NCBI GenBank assembly: GCA_026991575.1
Contig: JALXBF010000183.1
Span: 32,653-96,652 of the forward strand
Source: Planctomycetota bacterium
GTDB lineage: Bacteria > Planctomycetota > Planctomycetia > JALXBF01
DNA length: 64,000 nt
Direction: 5' to 3'
Positions 9,383 to 19,266 of this stretch are shown here, piece after piece. Under the pieces are notes generated by a model, which did no database searches, was not told where the DNA came from, and was given only the letters and a program-made list of their open reading frames with translations. Each line of letters starts with the position of its first letter. Position 1 is the first letter of the stretch. Position numbers and translations under genes: made by a program.

Positions 9383-11449
9383 CTAGCTCTCGTCGTCTCC
9401 GCTCTTCTTCTGCTCCGGTGCCGCTCGCACGGGCTCCGTTGAGCTGTTTGGCGAAAGCTGCCGGCCGTCACCCTCGACCGCACTGCCGTCGTTGGCGACC
9501 GGCTTGTTCGCGTCGCTTGGCTTCGCAGATGCAGGCGGCTGCTTGCCCTCGGCCCGAGCCTTCATGATCTCATACAGCCGCAGGCCGATCTTGTCCTTAG
9601 GCGCTAGCTGCTTCAGGTAACCGAGCTCCCGGGCGGCCTCTTTCGGGTAACCAAGGAACCCGTAGTGGTAGCCAACCAGGAACCGAAGAGCCGGGTCGTT
9701 AGGGTTCTGCTGGATTGCTTTCTCCAGTGCCCTGAGGTGCTTGGTGTAGTCCTCCGGTTTGCCGTACAGTTCGCGCCAGTTGGCGACGACCACGTTCCAG
9801 TTCTTCTCTTCCAGAAGCGCCAGCCCGGCCTGAACCGCTCCGGCCGCCTCCCGGTACTTGCCGGTGGCAAACAGGGCCTGTCCCATCAACAGGAGCAACA
9901 GCCCGTTTTGTGGGTCTTCGACCAGGGCGTGCCGCCACAGCCGGGCAGCCCGTTCGTAGTTGCCCTGGCGAAATGCCTCTTCGGCCAGCGCTGCGAACTC
10001 ATCCAGCAGCTCTCGGTCCCCCTCGGTCGTTGCCGACTCCGACGCACCAGCTGGTGGAGGCGGGTTGTCGGTCGATGGTGGGACAGCACGTGGTGCTTCA
10101 GCCTGCGGCTGTTGCTGTTGAGGCGGCAGGGTCGATGCGACCGTTGAGCCGTCGACGTTGTAGGTTGCGGCCGAAGGGGGAGCCCAGATGTTGTAGACGT
10201 TCGTGTATGTCACCGGGCCCAGCACGTACGGCCACAGGACTACCGGAGCCGGCACCGCGTAGGGCACGCACCACAGCGGCGCGTGCGCTCCCAACGCGAT
10301 GGCAACGGACACCGACCAATCCTCGCCCACGTACCCGTAGTAGCCGTAAGTGAACGGGTCGTAGTACCAGCTCCATGGCCAGGCGTGGTGGTAGTAGTGG
10401 TAGGGTACGTAGTGCGGGTAGTAGCCGCGGTGGTAACCCAAGTAGAAGCTTCGGTAAGGGTAATACCAGTCACCAACGGCAAAGCCGAAGTAGAAGTGGT
10501 CCCGGTCCTTGTGCCGGTTATGCCTTGCCTCGTGGTGCTCGTCGCGGTGGCGGTCTACCCGGTGCGCAGCCGAACCCGAAGCGGCATGCCAGCGCCGTTC
10601 GGGACGTCCGGCTTCCCGTCGCTGCCGTTCGGCCTCGCGCCTGCGCAGGATGCTCAGAACCGACGGATTCGTGATTCGCCGCAAGTTGCCCTCGGGTGTA
10701 ATGCGGTAGAACCGGTCGCGGCGGTGATCGTGCATGACCGTGGGCGAGTGTCGGTGGAAGAAGCTGTTCCGTGCCCGGTGAGCTTCGGGTCGGTCACCGA
10801 GCCGCAGTCTGGATAAGGTGCCGTCGCGTGTTGGGATGCGTTCGATGTCGCGTGTGCTCAGCCGGCGCAGCCGCGACAGCGATTCATCTCGACGTCGATC
10901 ACTGCGCCGCTGGGGGCTGGCAGCTTGCCGCTCATGGCCCGCATGGCTGGCAGCACGCCGCAGCGCCGGGTTCACGCCATGACGCTCCAGGAAACTGGGC
11001 CGCGACGCGGCGCGAGCCGGAAGCTGGCGAGCGTCACCGCCGGGGCGGGCCTTCAGCTGCCGGGACGCTCCGGGTACCTGGCGCTTGCCGAGAGCTGCCG
11101 CCGCCGGCCGCTTCCGGACTGAGGCCCGGTCCGCGGGCCGTTTCCCGAGCGCGGCCGGTGGGTGCGATGGCCGCGTCGGCAGGGTTGCCCTTGGTCTTGC
11201 CGCGGGCCGAGACCGCGGCACTCGCGCTCGCGCAGCCGGCGCGGCCCGGCGTGGCCCGATGCGTGGCATGCTGCGGCGAATCGGGGTCCGCTGAATCCGT
11301 GCCGGTCCAGTGATCCGTGGTGCAGGGCGAGCACGTCGACTGCGCTTGCCATCGGCGCCGGCCGACAACGCCGACAAGCCAATGACGACAAACCCCAGGA
11401 GCAAGACGACGACGGAGCGAATCGACCGGATGTGGATCGCTGGCATCAT
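9383..11449 (-). CDS. Exported TPR-repeat protein with an Arg-rich N-terminal region and a Tyr/His-rich central segment
   Basis: ORF 9383..11662; preferred start 11449 (GGGGAGGATTTATGATG) followed by signal-like MMPAIHIRSIRSVVVLLLGFVVIGLSALSAGA. C-terminal TPR-like 'AEEAFRQGNYERAARLWRHALVEDPQNGLLLLLMGQALFATGKYREAAGAVQAGL'. Confidence 0.75.
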   Translation of the reverse strand: MMPAIHIRSIRSVVVLLLGFVVIGLSALSAGADGKRSRRARPAPRITGPARIQRTPIRRSMPRIGPRRAAPAARARVPRSRPAARPRATLPTRPSHPPAALGKRPADRASVRKRPAAAALGKRQVPGASRQLKARPGGDARQLPARAASRPSFLERHGVNPALRRAASHAGHERQAASPQRRSDRRRDESLSRLRRLSTRDIERIPTRDGTLSRLRLGDRPEAHRARNSFFHRHSPTVMHDHRRDRFYRITPEGNLRRITNPSVLSILRRREAERQRREAGRPERRWHAASGSAAHRVDRHRDEHHEARHNRHKDRDHFYFGFAVGDWYYPYRSFYLGYHRGYYPHYVPYHYYHHAWPWSWYYDPFTYGYYGYVGEDWSVSVAIALGAHAPLWCVPYAVPAPVVLWPYVLGPVTYTNVYNIWAPPSAATYNVDGSTVASTLPPQQQQPQAEAPRAVPPSTDNPPPPAGASESATTEGDRELLDEFAALAEEAFRQGNYERAARLWRHALVEDPQNGLLLLLMGQALFATGKYREAAGAVQAGLALLEEKNWNVVVANWRELYGKPEDYTKHLRALEKAIQQNPNDPALRFLVGYHYGFLGYPKEAARELGYLKQLAPKDKIGLRLYEIMKARAEGKQPPASAKPSDANKPVANDGSAVEGDGRQLSPNSSTEPVRAAPEQKKSGDDES

Positions 11450-11821
11450 AAATCCTCCCCATGCGGGGAATGTGTACTCTTTTCCGTTACCCGTAGTAAT
11501 GCTATCGGGTGCAAACCAGGTGCCATACTGCGCCGACCGATGGGGCAAGTTCCGGACGTGCTGCCGGTTCACGGGGTTGCATCGATCATCCGGCAACCGC
11601 CGCTGCCAGCGGTACGCACTTAACCCGATGGGCCGCCGCTGCCGGGACGATCCACCGTTCACCGCGTGAGGCCAACAGCCGCGCTGCGCGTGGGCTCGTC
11701 GTGCCGGGTGGAGCCGATGGTCCTGGGAAACCGCCGCGAGCGTCGCGGCGAGCGTATCCTGCGCGCGGCGCTGCGCCCTCAGTTAGACTACCGCCAACGC
11801 GTCACAGGAGGAGCCTTCCCA

Positions 11822-12679
11822 ATGAAGATCGGGATCGATTCCTATTCCTATCATCGATACTTTGGCGAGGTGTATCCGAAGATCCAGAAGCGGGCGCCTC
11901 GCAAGCGGTCGGTGTGGTGGTTCTTGGAAAGGGCCCGCGAGCTGGGCGTCGACGGCGTTTCGTTGGAGAGTTGCTTCTTGGAGCCGCTGTCGAGCCGGTT
12001 GGCGCGGCGTCTTCGGCGGTACCTCGATGAGCACGGGCTGGAGTGCGTCTGGGCCTGGGGTCATCCGACTGGTTTGAAGTCCGGCACGGACCGAGCGGCG
12101 CTGGCTGAGCTGATTGAGCACATCGCGGTGGCTCGGGAGCTTGGCGCGCGTGTGATGAGGATCGTCGGGGGCAGTCGCTTCACCACGCCGCCTAGCTGGT
12201 CGCAGCACAAGCGAAAGCTGGTCGCAGCGCTGCGTCGTGCGGTGCGGGCTGCCGAGCAAGCGGACGTGGTGCTGGCGCTTGAGAATCACATCGACCTCAC
12301 TGCCGACCAGATGCTGGAAGTGCTCGATGCGGTTGGTTCTCCGTACTTGGGGGTCTGTCTGGACACGGCAAACAACATTCGCATGTTCGAGGATCCGATC
12401 GAGGTGGTGCGGAAGCTGGCACCGTGGGCCCGTGCGACGCACCTGAAGGACGTCAAGCCGTGGCGGGGCAGTCCGCGAGAGTTTTCGTTCTGGGCAAGCG
12501 TTCCGCTGGGCGAGGGGATCATCGGTATTGCGGACGTGGTTCGCTTGCTGAAGCAGGCACGATACAGCGGGCTGCTTGCGATCGAGATCGACTTCTTGCA
12601 TCCGGACTATGTGGACGAGGACGAGGCGGTCGCGCGGAGCGTTGCCTACTTGCGCGAGCTGCTGGGCCGGGGCGGCTGA
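11822..12679 (+). CDS. Sugar phosphate isomerase/epimerase (xylose isomerase-like TIM barrel)
   Basis: MKIGIDSYSYHRYFGEV...; 'LALENHIDLTADQMLEVLDAVGSPYLGVCLDTANNI...THLKDVKPW'; RBS AGGAGGA before ATG at 11822. Confidence 0.85.
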   Translation: MKIGIDSYSYHRYFGEVYPKIQKRAPRKRSVWWFLERARELGVDGVSLESCFLEPLSSRLARRLRRYLDEHGLECVWAWGHPTGLKSGTDRAALAELIEHIAVARELGARVMRIVGGSRFTTPPSWSQHKRKLVAALRRAVRAAEQADVVLALENHIDLTADQMLEVLDAVGSPYLGVCLDTANNIRMFEDPIEVVRKLAPWARATHLKDVKPWRGSPREFSFWASVPLGEGIIGIADVVRLLKQARYSGLLAIEIDFLHPDYVDEDEAVARSVAYLRELLGRGG

Positions 12680-12780
12680 CCGGCGTTGCATTTTCGCACG
12701 CGAATTGCCGATATGGATGGTGGTGACGGTCGTAACGGAAAGCTGCCCAGCAACGTCCGAGGACACAGCGAGGAGCGCCC

Positions 12781-14178
12781 TTGAACGTGCAGTTTCGCAA
12801 GGTCCACTGCGTGGGCGTAGGGGGGGCCGGAGTTGGTGCCGTAGCGGAACTCCTGTGTCGTTCCGGTTGCCAGGTGAGTGGCTCGGACAGCGCGGTGGAG
12901 GGGGCGCCGGAGCGGCTGCGCCAGCTTGGGGTGCAGCTGTTCCAGGGGCATGCGGCGGAACACGTGCCCGAGGACGCGGACTGCGTCGTCTACAGCCCGG
13001 CGGTGCCGCTCGACAACATCGAGCTCCTGACGGCGCGTAGCCGGGGCATTCCCACCTACTCACTGCCGCAACTGCTGGGCCTGTTGATGCGCCAGAGCTA
13101 CGGCGTCGCGGTTAGCGGCACACATGGCAAGACGACGACGGCCGCGATGCTGGGACGGATATTGGATGCTGCTGGGCTAGACCCGACGGTTGTTGTGGGG
13201 GGGACGGTGCTGGATTGGGGATCCCCGGTTCGGCTCGGCCGCGGCCGGATCGTGCTGGTCGAGGCCTGTGAGTATGCCCGTAGCTTTCTGGAGCTGGCAC
13301 CACGTGCCGCAGCGATTCTGAACATTGACGCGGACCATCTTGACTGGTATGGGCACCTGGATTCGCTAGCGCAGGCGTATCGTGACTTTGCGGACCTCGT
13401 GCTTCCGCATGGCTATCTGCTGGTGCACGGAGATAGCGTTCTGGTGAGGCGGCTGGGGTTGGCGGAGCGGCGCGGATGCGAGCTGTTCGGGACCAACTCC
13501 GCCTGTCACTGGCGCTACGAACTCTGTGCTCAGGAGCACGGCTGCTATCAGTTTCGCGTTTTCCGACGTGGCCGGTTCCATTGCCACGTGGCGCTTGGTG
13601 TTCCCGGCAAGCACAACGTGGCCAACGCGGTGGCGGCCCTGGCACTGGCCCAGCGGCTGGGCGTGCCAACCCGCACGGCTGTAGCGACCCTGGCCGACTT
13701 CTCCAGTTGCGCACGCCGGCTACAATTCGTTGGCTTTCGCCAGGGTGTTGCGCTCTATGACGACTACGCGCACCATCCAACCGCCGTTGCTGCCACGCTT
13801 GAGACGCTGCGGGAGTTGGCTCCACGCAGCCGCCTCTGGTGTGTCTTTCAACCGCACCAGCTCTGGCGCACGCGGCAACTGGCCGAGGAGTTCGCCCGCG
13901 CGCTGGCCCTGGCGGACGTCACCGTGATCCTGCCGGTGTATCCGGCACGGGAACGCGTTCCCGGATCGCTCTGCGCCGTGGCCAGCCAGAAGCTGGTCAC
14001 GCTCTGCCGGGCACTGGGCAGCGACGCGGTCTTCGCGCCGGACATGCCTGCAGCCGCTACAATCGTCGCCAGCCAAGCAGCGGCCGGGGATGCCGTCGTG
14101 ACCATGGGAGCCGGCGACGTATGGAAGGTCCGCGATGTCCTTAGTCAAGGAATTCAGCACCATCGTCAAGCAGGATGA
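12781..14178 (+). CDS. murC: UDP-N-acetylmuramate--L-alanine ligase
   Basis: HCVGVGGAGVGAVAELL...GSDSAVEG; GTHGKTTTAAMLGRIL; EACEYARSFLELAPRAAAILNIDADHLDWYG; YDDYAHHPTAVAATLE. Confidence 0.95.
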   Translation: MNVQFRKVHCVGVGGAGVGAVAELLCRSGCQVSGSDSAVEGAPERLRQLGVQLFQGHAAEHVPEDADCVVYSPAVPLDNIELLTARSRGIPTYSLPQLLGLLMRQSYGVAVSGTHGKTTTAAMLGRILDAAGLDPTVVVGGTVLDWGSPVRLGRGRIVLVEACEYARSFLELAPRAAAILNIDADHLDWYGHLDSLAQAYRDFADLVLPHGYLLVHGDSVLVRRLGLAERRGCELFGTNSACHWRYELCAQEHGCYQFRVFRRGRFHCHVALGVPGKHNVANAVAALALAQRLGVPTRTAVATLADFSSCARRLQFVGFRQGVALYDDYAHHPTAVAATLETLRELAPRSRLWCVFQPHQLWRTRQLAEEFARALALADVTVILPVYPARERVPGSLCAVASQKLVTLCRALGSDAVFAPDMPAAATIVASQAAAGDAVVTMGAGDVWKVRDVLSQGIQHHRQAG

Positions 14179-15013
14179 ACCGCTCGCGCCGTACACCTAC
14201 CTGAAGATCGGCGGTCCTGCCCGCTACTTTGCCGAACCAACCACCGTCGAGCAGCTCCGGGCGCTGTTGGTCCGGGCGCGGAACGAGGGACTGGCCGTGT
14301 ATGTGCTCGGCGGCGGTTCCAACGTTCTGGTCCGCGACGAGGGGGTCAACGGTCTGGTCATCCGTACCACAGCGCCGGCGTTCCGCACCATCGACGTACG
14401 CGACAACCTGGTCTCGGCCGGCGCAGGCACGAGCCTGTGGTCCACGATCCGTGCTGCTGCGGAGCGTCGGCTCGCCGGGCTCGAACTCTTAGCTGGGATT
14501 CCCGGCACTGTTGGCGGTGCCGTGCGTATGAATGCCGGCGGACGGTTCGGTGATATCGGCCAGTTCACCCAGTCGGTCACCGTGATGGACTGGGACGGTG
14601 AGATTCATGTTCTCGAGCGGGCGGACTTGAACTTCGAATACCGCGACAGCGGCATCGATGAGCCGATCATTCTCTCAGCTACCTTTGCCCTAGAGGAAGA
14701 CGATCCGGTGGCAATCGCTCGCCGCATGAAGAAGGTCTGGATCACCAAGAAGGCGACCCAGCCGTTGACGTTTCAGTCCGCCGGCTGCATTTTCAAGAAT
14801 GTGCGCGGCCTGTCTGCCGGGGCGCTCATCGAACAGGCCGGGCTCAAGGGCTACCGTGTCGGCTCTGCTGAAGTGAGCGAACGGCACGCCAACTTCATCA
14901 TTGCTCACCCCGGCTGCACAGCCCGCGACGTGCTCCGCCTCATTGATCTGATCCGTGAACGGGTTAAGGCGAAGTTCGGGGTTGAGCTGGAACTGGAGAT
15001 CAAGATTTGGTAG
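14135..15013 (+). CDS. murB: UDP-N-acetylmuramate dehydrogenase
   Basis: LAPYTYLKIGGPARYFAEPTT; LGGGSNVLVRDEGVNGLVIR; GIPGTVGGAVRMNAGGRFGDI; QSAGCIFKNVRGLSAGALIEQAGLKG. Overlaps the murC 3' end by 44 bp. Confidence 0.95.
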   Translation: MSLVKEFSTIVKQDEPLAPYTYLKIGGPARYFAEPTTVEQLRALLVRARNEGLAVYVLGGGSNVLVRDEGVNGLVIRTTAPAFRTIDVRDNLVSAGAGTSLWSTIRAAAERRLAGLELLAGIPGTVGGAVRMNAGGRFGDIGQFTQSVTVMDWDGEIHVLERADLNFEYRDSGIDEPIILSATFALEEDDPVAIARRMKKVWITKKATQPLTFQSAGCIFKNVRGLSAGALIEQAGLKGYRVGSAEVSERHANFIIAHPGCTARDVLRLIDLIRERVKAKFGVELELEIKIW

Positions 15014-15132
15014 CTCTTCTGCCGCGGCGGGCACGATCGAGACGCTGTCCGGGACGGTCGCTCCGGCCAGCGGCCCCGCGCCTCTGAAGGACGATCACGT
15101 AGCTTGTTGCTACCAGACAGGGATGTTCTGCC

Positions 15133-16101
15133 ATGAACCAGGCGTATGCCGGCGGCCATGGACATCAGCCCCTGCGTATCGCGGTGTTGCTGGGCGGTAA
15201 CTCCGCTGAACGTGAGGTCAGCCGCGAGAGCGGCCAGTGCGTTGCCGAGGCGCTTCGCTCGCTGGGCCACTCCGTCGTGCTGTTGGATCCGGCCGAGTGC
15301 GCCCTGCGGAGTTTTCCGTGGAGCGAGGTCGACGTGGCGTTCATCGCGCTGCACGGTGGCAGCGGCGAGGACGGCACGGTGCAGGCGCTGCTAGCCCGGC
15401 TCGGCGTGCCCTACACCGGCAGCAGTCCCGAAGCATGCCGTATGGCCCTCTCGAAACGGCTCAGCAAAGAACGTTTCCGGGCCGCCGGCCTGGTTTGCCC
15501 CCCTTGCATCGTACTCACTCCCGACCTTCCCCGCCGCGACGTCGAGCGAGCAGTTCAGATGCTTGGCTATCCGGTTGTGATCAAACCGGACCGGCAGGGC
15601 TCGAGCGTGGGGGTGTCGGTGGTCCACGAGCCGGCCGACCTCGAACCGGCTCTGACCGCCGCTGCCCGTTTCGACCCGGTGGTGATCGCCGAACGGTACA
15701 TTGCCGGACGTGAGCTGACGGTGGCACTGCTGGGACTGCGCACCTTGCCGCCCGTGGAGATCCTGTACTACGGCGATTGCTTCAGCTACCACGCCAAGTA
15801 CCATGACAGTGACACGCAGTATGAGGTGCCCGCGAACCTGAGCCCACGGGCGGTCGAGCGTGTCCGAGACGCAGCGCGGCGTGCTGTGCTCGCGCTGGGC
15901 TGTAGTGGCCTGACACGTGTCGATCTGCGGCTGGATGACGAGGACCAACCGTGGCTGCTGGAGTTAAACGCCGTCCCGGGTCTTACTGCGCACAGCCTGG
16001 CTCCGCTGGCTGCTCGGGCGGCCGGTATGAGCATGGCCGAGCTTTGTCAGTGGATGGTGTGCGACGCGCTATGCCGTGGGCGGGTACGTCGAGCTGCCTA
16101 A
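15133..16101 (+). CDS. ddl: D-alanine--D-alanine ligase
   Basis: IAVLLGGNSAEREVSRESGQCVAEALRSLGHSVVLLDP; ALHGGSGEDGTVQALLARLGVPYTGSSPEACRMALSK; VIKPDRQGSSVGVS; LLELNAVPGLTAHSLAP. Confidence 0.95.
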   Translation: MNQAYAGGHGHQPLRIAVLLGGNSAEREVSRESGQCVAEALRSLGHSVVLLDPAECALRSFPWSEVDVAFIALHGGSGEDGTVQALLARLGVPYTGSSPEACRMALSKRLSKERFRAAGLVCPPCIVLTPDLPRRDVERAVQMLGYPVVIKPDRQGSSVGVSVVHEPADLEPALTAAARFDPVVIAERYIAGRELTVALLGLRTLPPVEILYYGDCFSYHAKYHDSDTQYEVPANLSPRAVERVRDAARRAVLALGCSGLTRVDLRLDDEDQPWLLELNAVPGLTAHSLAPLAARAAGMSMAELCQWMVCDALCRGRVRRAA

Positions 16102-16247
16102 GCGGCGCGTGAAGCCGTGGCGCGTGGGGGGGCGGAGGCGCGGCCAGCGAGGGGCGCGGTGCCGGTCGATTCTCGCCCGCCGCGCCACCGCCCGGGCCAT
16201 CGGGGGGGGCACCGCGCCCACCAACTTGAACAGTACGTCCGAACACG

Positions 16248-17267
16248 ATGAGTCTTCCCCGACGCTACGCAAGCCGCCGCCCGGCCAAGCTGCAACTGGC
16301 CCACGTGCCAACGCCACTGGAAGAGCACGCCCGGATTCGCACCGGGCTGTGGGTCAAACGCGACGACTGTACGGGCATCGAGTGGAGCGGAAACAAGATC
16401 CGCAAGCTCGCGTATCTGGTCTCCGACGCGCTCATCTCGGGCTGTGACACGCTGGTTACGGTCGGCGCCATCCAGAGCAATCACGCACGGGCCACTGCTG
16501 CCGTCGCAGCCCGTCTTGGCCTGCGCTGCGTGCTGATCCTCAGTGGCAAAGGCTCCGGGGAGACGTGGCGCCTCGGCAACGCGCTCATCGACCGAATCTA
16601 CGGCGTCGAGCTGGTCCGCGTTGGTGACGACCGCCAGCTGCTTCCAGCAATGCGCGACGTCTGTGACAAGCTTACCCGTCAGGGGCACCGCCCCTACGCA
16701 ATTCCGATAGGGGGGACCTGCCCGCTGGCAGCTTGGGGCTACATCGACGCGGCCGAGGAACTGTACGATCAGGTCAAACAGCTTGAGCTGCCGGTGCACC
16801 GGTTGGTCTGCGCTGCGGGTTCGCTTGGGACGCTGATCGGCCTAGCATGCGGGGCACACATGCTGAGCTGGGACGTGCGGGTAACCGGCATCAGCATCAG
16901 CTCGACACTGGAGAAGAAACTGGCCTATCTGGAGCGGAGCCTGCGGGAGACCTGCCAGTTCCTGGCAATCGATTACGATGCGGTGCGGGCTCGTGTTGAA
17001 CTCTACGACTACGCCGGCGCCGGTTACGGAAAGGCCACACCTGAGGAGCTGAACTTCCTCGTCCGCGTAGCCCGCGCTACCGGCCTGCTGCTCGATCCGG
17101 TTTACACGGCCAAGGCACTGTTCGGTTTCCTGGATCTGTGCCGCCAGCAACTGGTCGATCCCGAGGAAAACGTCGTTTTCTTCCATACCGGAGGACTGCC
17201 CGGGCTGCTAGCCTTCGGAGACGAGCTGGATGCCTGGCTTGAGCCTGTGCCTGGTCTACCTGAGTGA
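16248..17267 (+). CDS. PLP-dependent D-cysteine desulfhydrase / ACC deaminase family enzyme
   Basis: LAHVPTPLEEHARIRTGLWVKRDDCTGIEWSGNKIRKLAYLVSDAL..GCDTLVTVGAIQSNHARATAAVAARLGLRCVLIL; LLLDPVYTAKALFGF; VFFHTGGLPGLLAF. Confidence 0.88.
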   Translation: MSLPRRYASRRPAKLQLAHVPTPLEEHARIRTGLWVKRDDCTGIEWSGNKIRKLAYLVSDALISGCDTLVTVGAIQSNHARATAAVAARLGLRCVLILSGKGSGETWRLGNALIDRIYGVELVRVGDDRQLLPAMRDVCDKLTRQGHRPYAIPIGGTCPLAAWGYIDAAEELYDQVKQLELPVHRLVCAAGSLGTLIGLACGAHMLSWDVRVTGISISSTLEKKLAYLERSLRETCQFLAIDYDAVRARVELYDYAGAGYGKATPEELNFLVRVARATGLLLDPVYTAKALFGFLDLCRQQLVDPEENVVFFHTGGLPGLLAFGDELDAWLEPVPGLPE

Positions 17268-17555
17268 CGGCAGCAGCGCCGGTCGTTGCGGCGGGACTAG
17301 CAGCATGACATGACGAAGGGCTTAGCCTCGCGGCCCCGAGTGGCAGCTGTGACCTGTACCGCCTGGCGGGCCGCTGGGGGGCCTGGCCAGGTCGTGCCAC
17401 CGGGCAGCCAGCGCGAGCGACGCGGTCAGGCGAGCCGTTGTCACCGGCAGATCCGGACTGCGCGACGTGTTGCCAGGCGGTTGCGGTTGCCAACCGTTAG
17501 GTGCTTGGCCGATCGAAAAGAGGGATTCTGCCCACCGGACGTTGGATGAGCTTGC

Positions 17556-18458
17556 ATGGGCAAGAGGACGGCCAAGATCTTTGGACCGCTTGCGCGCATC
17601 ATCCCGACGCTCTGCTCAGCTACCAGCCTGCGCCGCGGGGCGCTGGCTGCTGGATCGCTCGCAGCGGTTGCGGCAGTCTGGTACGGCCTCGCCTGCGCGC
17701 GGGATTACGCGCGAGCCACACTGCAGACCGATTGGGATCGGATCCGCCTGACCGAACAACCCGGCTGGATTGCCGTACCCCTCAAGGAACGCATCCTGGC
17801 ACGTAGCACGTTGCCGCGTCGGTTCTCGGTGCTGGAGCCCGGCATAGCAAAGCGGCTGGCGCGTGCATTCGCACTGGAGCCGTGGATCAAGCGCGTGGTG
17901 CGCGTACGGCTGTTCCGATCGGGTGAGGTGGTCGTGGAGGTCGAGTACCGCGAGCCGGTAGCAGTCGTCCAGCAAGGGAACAAGCTGGTGCCGGTGGATG
18001 CAGAAGCTGTTGTGCTGCCAGTCGGCGAGGTGACTGCCTGGCAGGTATACCCGCGCGTCGTTGTGGGGCGGTCCGCTCGAGCGCCATCACCGGGGTTGTC
18101 TTGGGAAAGCGAGGCTGTGCGGGCAGCTGCGGCACTGGCTGCCTTTCTGGCACCGTACCAGCACAAACTCCAGGTGATCCTCATCGACGCGACCCGCTAC
18201 CGCGGTGACGCTCCTCCGACCGGCCCGATCGTGCTGGAGACACGCGGGGGGTCGCGTATCGTGTGGGGCCGCCCCCCGGGGACCAGCTATCCCGGCGAGC
18301 TGGCCGCCGAACAGAAACTGCAACGACTTCTCGATTACGTCGACCAGTTTGGTTCATTAGAGGCTCCTAGTGGTCCGTACGAGATCGACGTGACCCGCTG
18401 GACGGGCATGTCCCGCCGCCTTCGTTCGGTGACGCCCTGGCAACCGGTCGAGCCTTGA
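17556..18458 (+). CDS. ftsQ: FtsQ/DivIB-like protein (POTRA-type)
   Basis: N-terminal TM segment, then 'EPWIKRVVRVRLFRSGEVVVEVEYREPVAVVQQGNKLVPVDAEAVVLPVGE', typical of FtsQ; next to the mur/ddl genes. Confidence 0.65.
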   Translation: MGKRTAKIFGPLARIIPTLCSATSLRRGALAAGSLAAVAAVWYGLACARDYARATLQTDWDRIRLTEQPGWIAVPLKERILARSTLPRRFSVLEPGIAKRLARAFALEPWIKRVVRVRLFRSGEVVVEVEYREPVAVVQQGNKLVPVDAEAVVLPVGEVTAWQVYPRVVVGRSARAPSPGLSWESEAVRAAAALAAFLAPYQHKLQVILIDATRYRGDAPPTGPIVLETRGGSRIVWGRPPGTSYPGELAAEQKLQRLLDYVDQFGSLEAPSGPYEIDVTRWTGMSRRLRSVTPWQPVEP

Positions 18459-18894
18459 AGGCGGCTGGGCCCCTGTGGCACTTCGGCCTCGGCAGCGCTC
18501 GAGTGTCCACGGCTGCGTGGTGGCTTTTCCCGGTAGAACTCCGCGCACGAGGGCTGCACCTGTTTTCGCGGGCGGAACTCCTGCCCCCGCGCACGCTTTG
18601 CCCGTTGATCCCTTGCCGCGTTGGCAGAAGGAGCAGGGACTACGATATAGTGGTGGATCGGATGACTTGCTGACCGTTGTGGGAGTGGGCGGCACGTGGT
18701 GCCGTCGGGCCAATGCCTGCCGGTGTCGGTTGTGGGCGCTGCGGTCGATGAGGTGGCCAGCAGCTGATGGTGCTGTCGGGGGTGGCCGGGCGGTCGGTCG
18801 ACGGTCTAGCTGGGATCAGGGCAGGGAACGTTGAGCATTGGCAGGGCGGCGGTCGGGCCGATGTCGTCAACGACTGCACTCGGGAGCCGGATCG

Positions 18895-19266
18895 ATGGAC
18901 GAGGATTCGGTGGAACAGCTCAAGAGGCTTTTCTTGCCGCGGACGTTTGCCAGCAGCCGAACGTGGACGCCGCCGGTAGATGTGTATCGCACGCCAGTAG
19001 GCTGGGCGGTGAAGCTGGATGTTGCCGGCGTGCGGCTGGAGGACATCTCCTGGCAGATTGAGGGGAACCGGCTGGTGGTGCAGGGGGTCAGACGGGACAT
19101 ATGCGTGCGTCGCGGCTGGCAGGTGTATCAGATGGAGATCGCGTACGCGCGCTTTCGCCGGACGGTGGAGCTGCCCTGCGATGTCAGCCAAGCGACGGTA
19201 CGCGTGGAGCAATACGAAGGCATGGTCGTGTTGATCCTGGAGTGCACGCGCGAGGCGGAAGGATGA
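18895..19266 (+). CDS. Hsp20/alpha-crystallin family protein
   Basis: 'PPVDVYRTPVGWAVKLDVAGVRLEDISWQIEGNRLVVQGVRRD...FRRTVELPCDVSQATVRVEQYEGMVVLIL' matches the alpha-crystallin domain pattern. Start ATG at 18895. Confidence 0.8.
   Translation: MDEDSVEQLKRLFLPRTFASSRTWTPPVDVYRTPVGWAVKLDVAGVRLEDISWQIEGNRLVVQGVRRDICVRRGWQVYQMEIAYARFRRTVELPCDVSQATVRVEQYEGMVVLILECTREAEG

Noticed and set aside
11783-13063. 426-aa minus-strand ORF
   Set aside because: Opposite to the isomerase and murC genes; low-complexity composition, no recognisable motifs.
18459-18894. CIRCE/HAIR-type heat-shock operator upstream of hsp20-lon
   Set aside because: No TTAGCACTC-N9-GAGTGCTAA or CTTGAGT-N7-ACTCAAG element found by reading.
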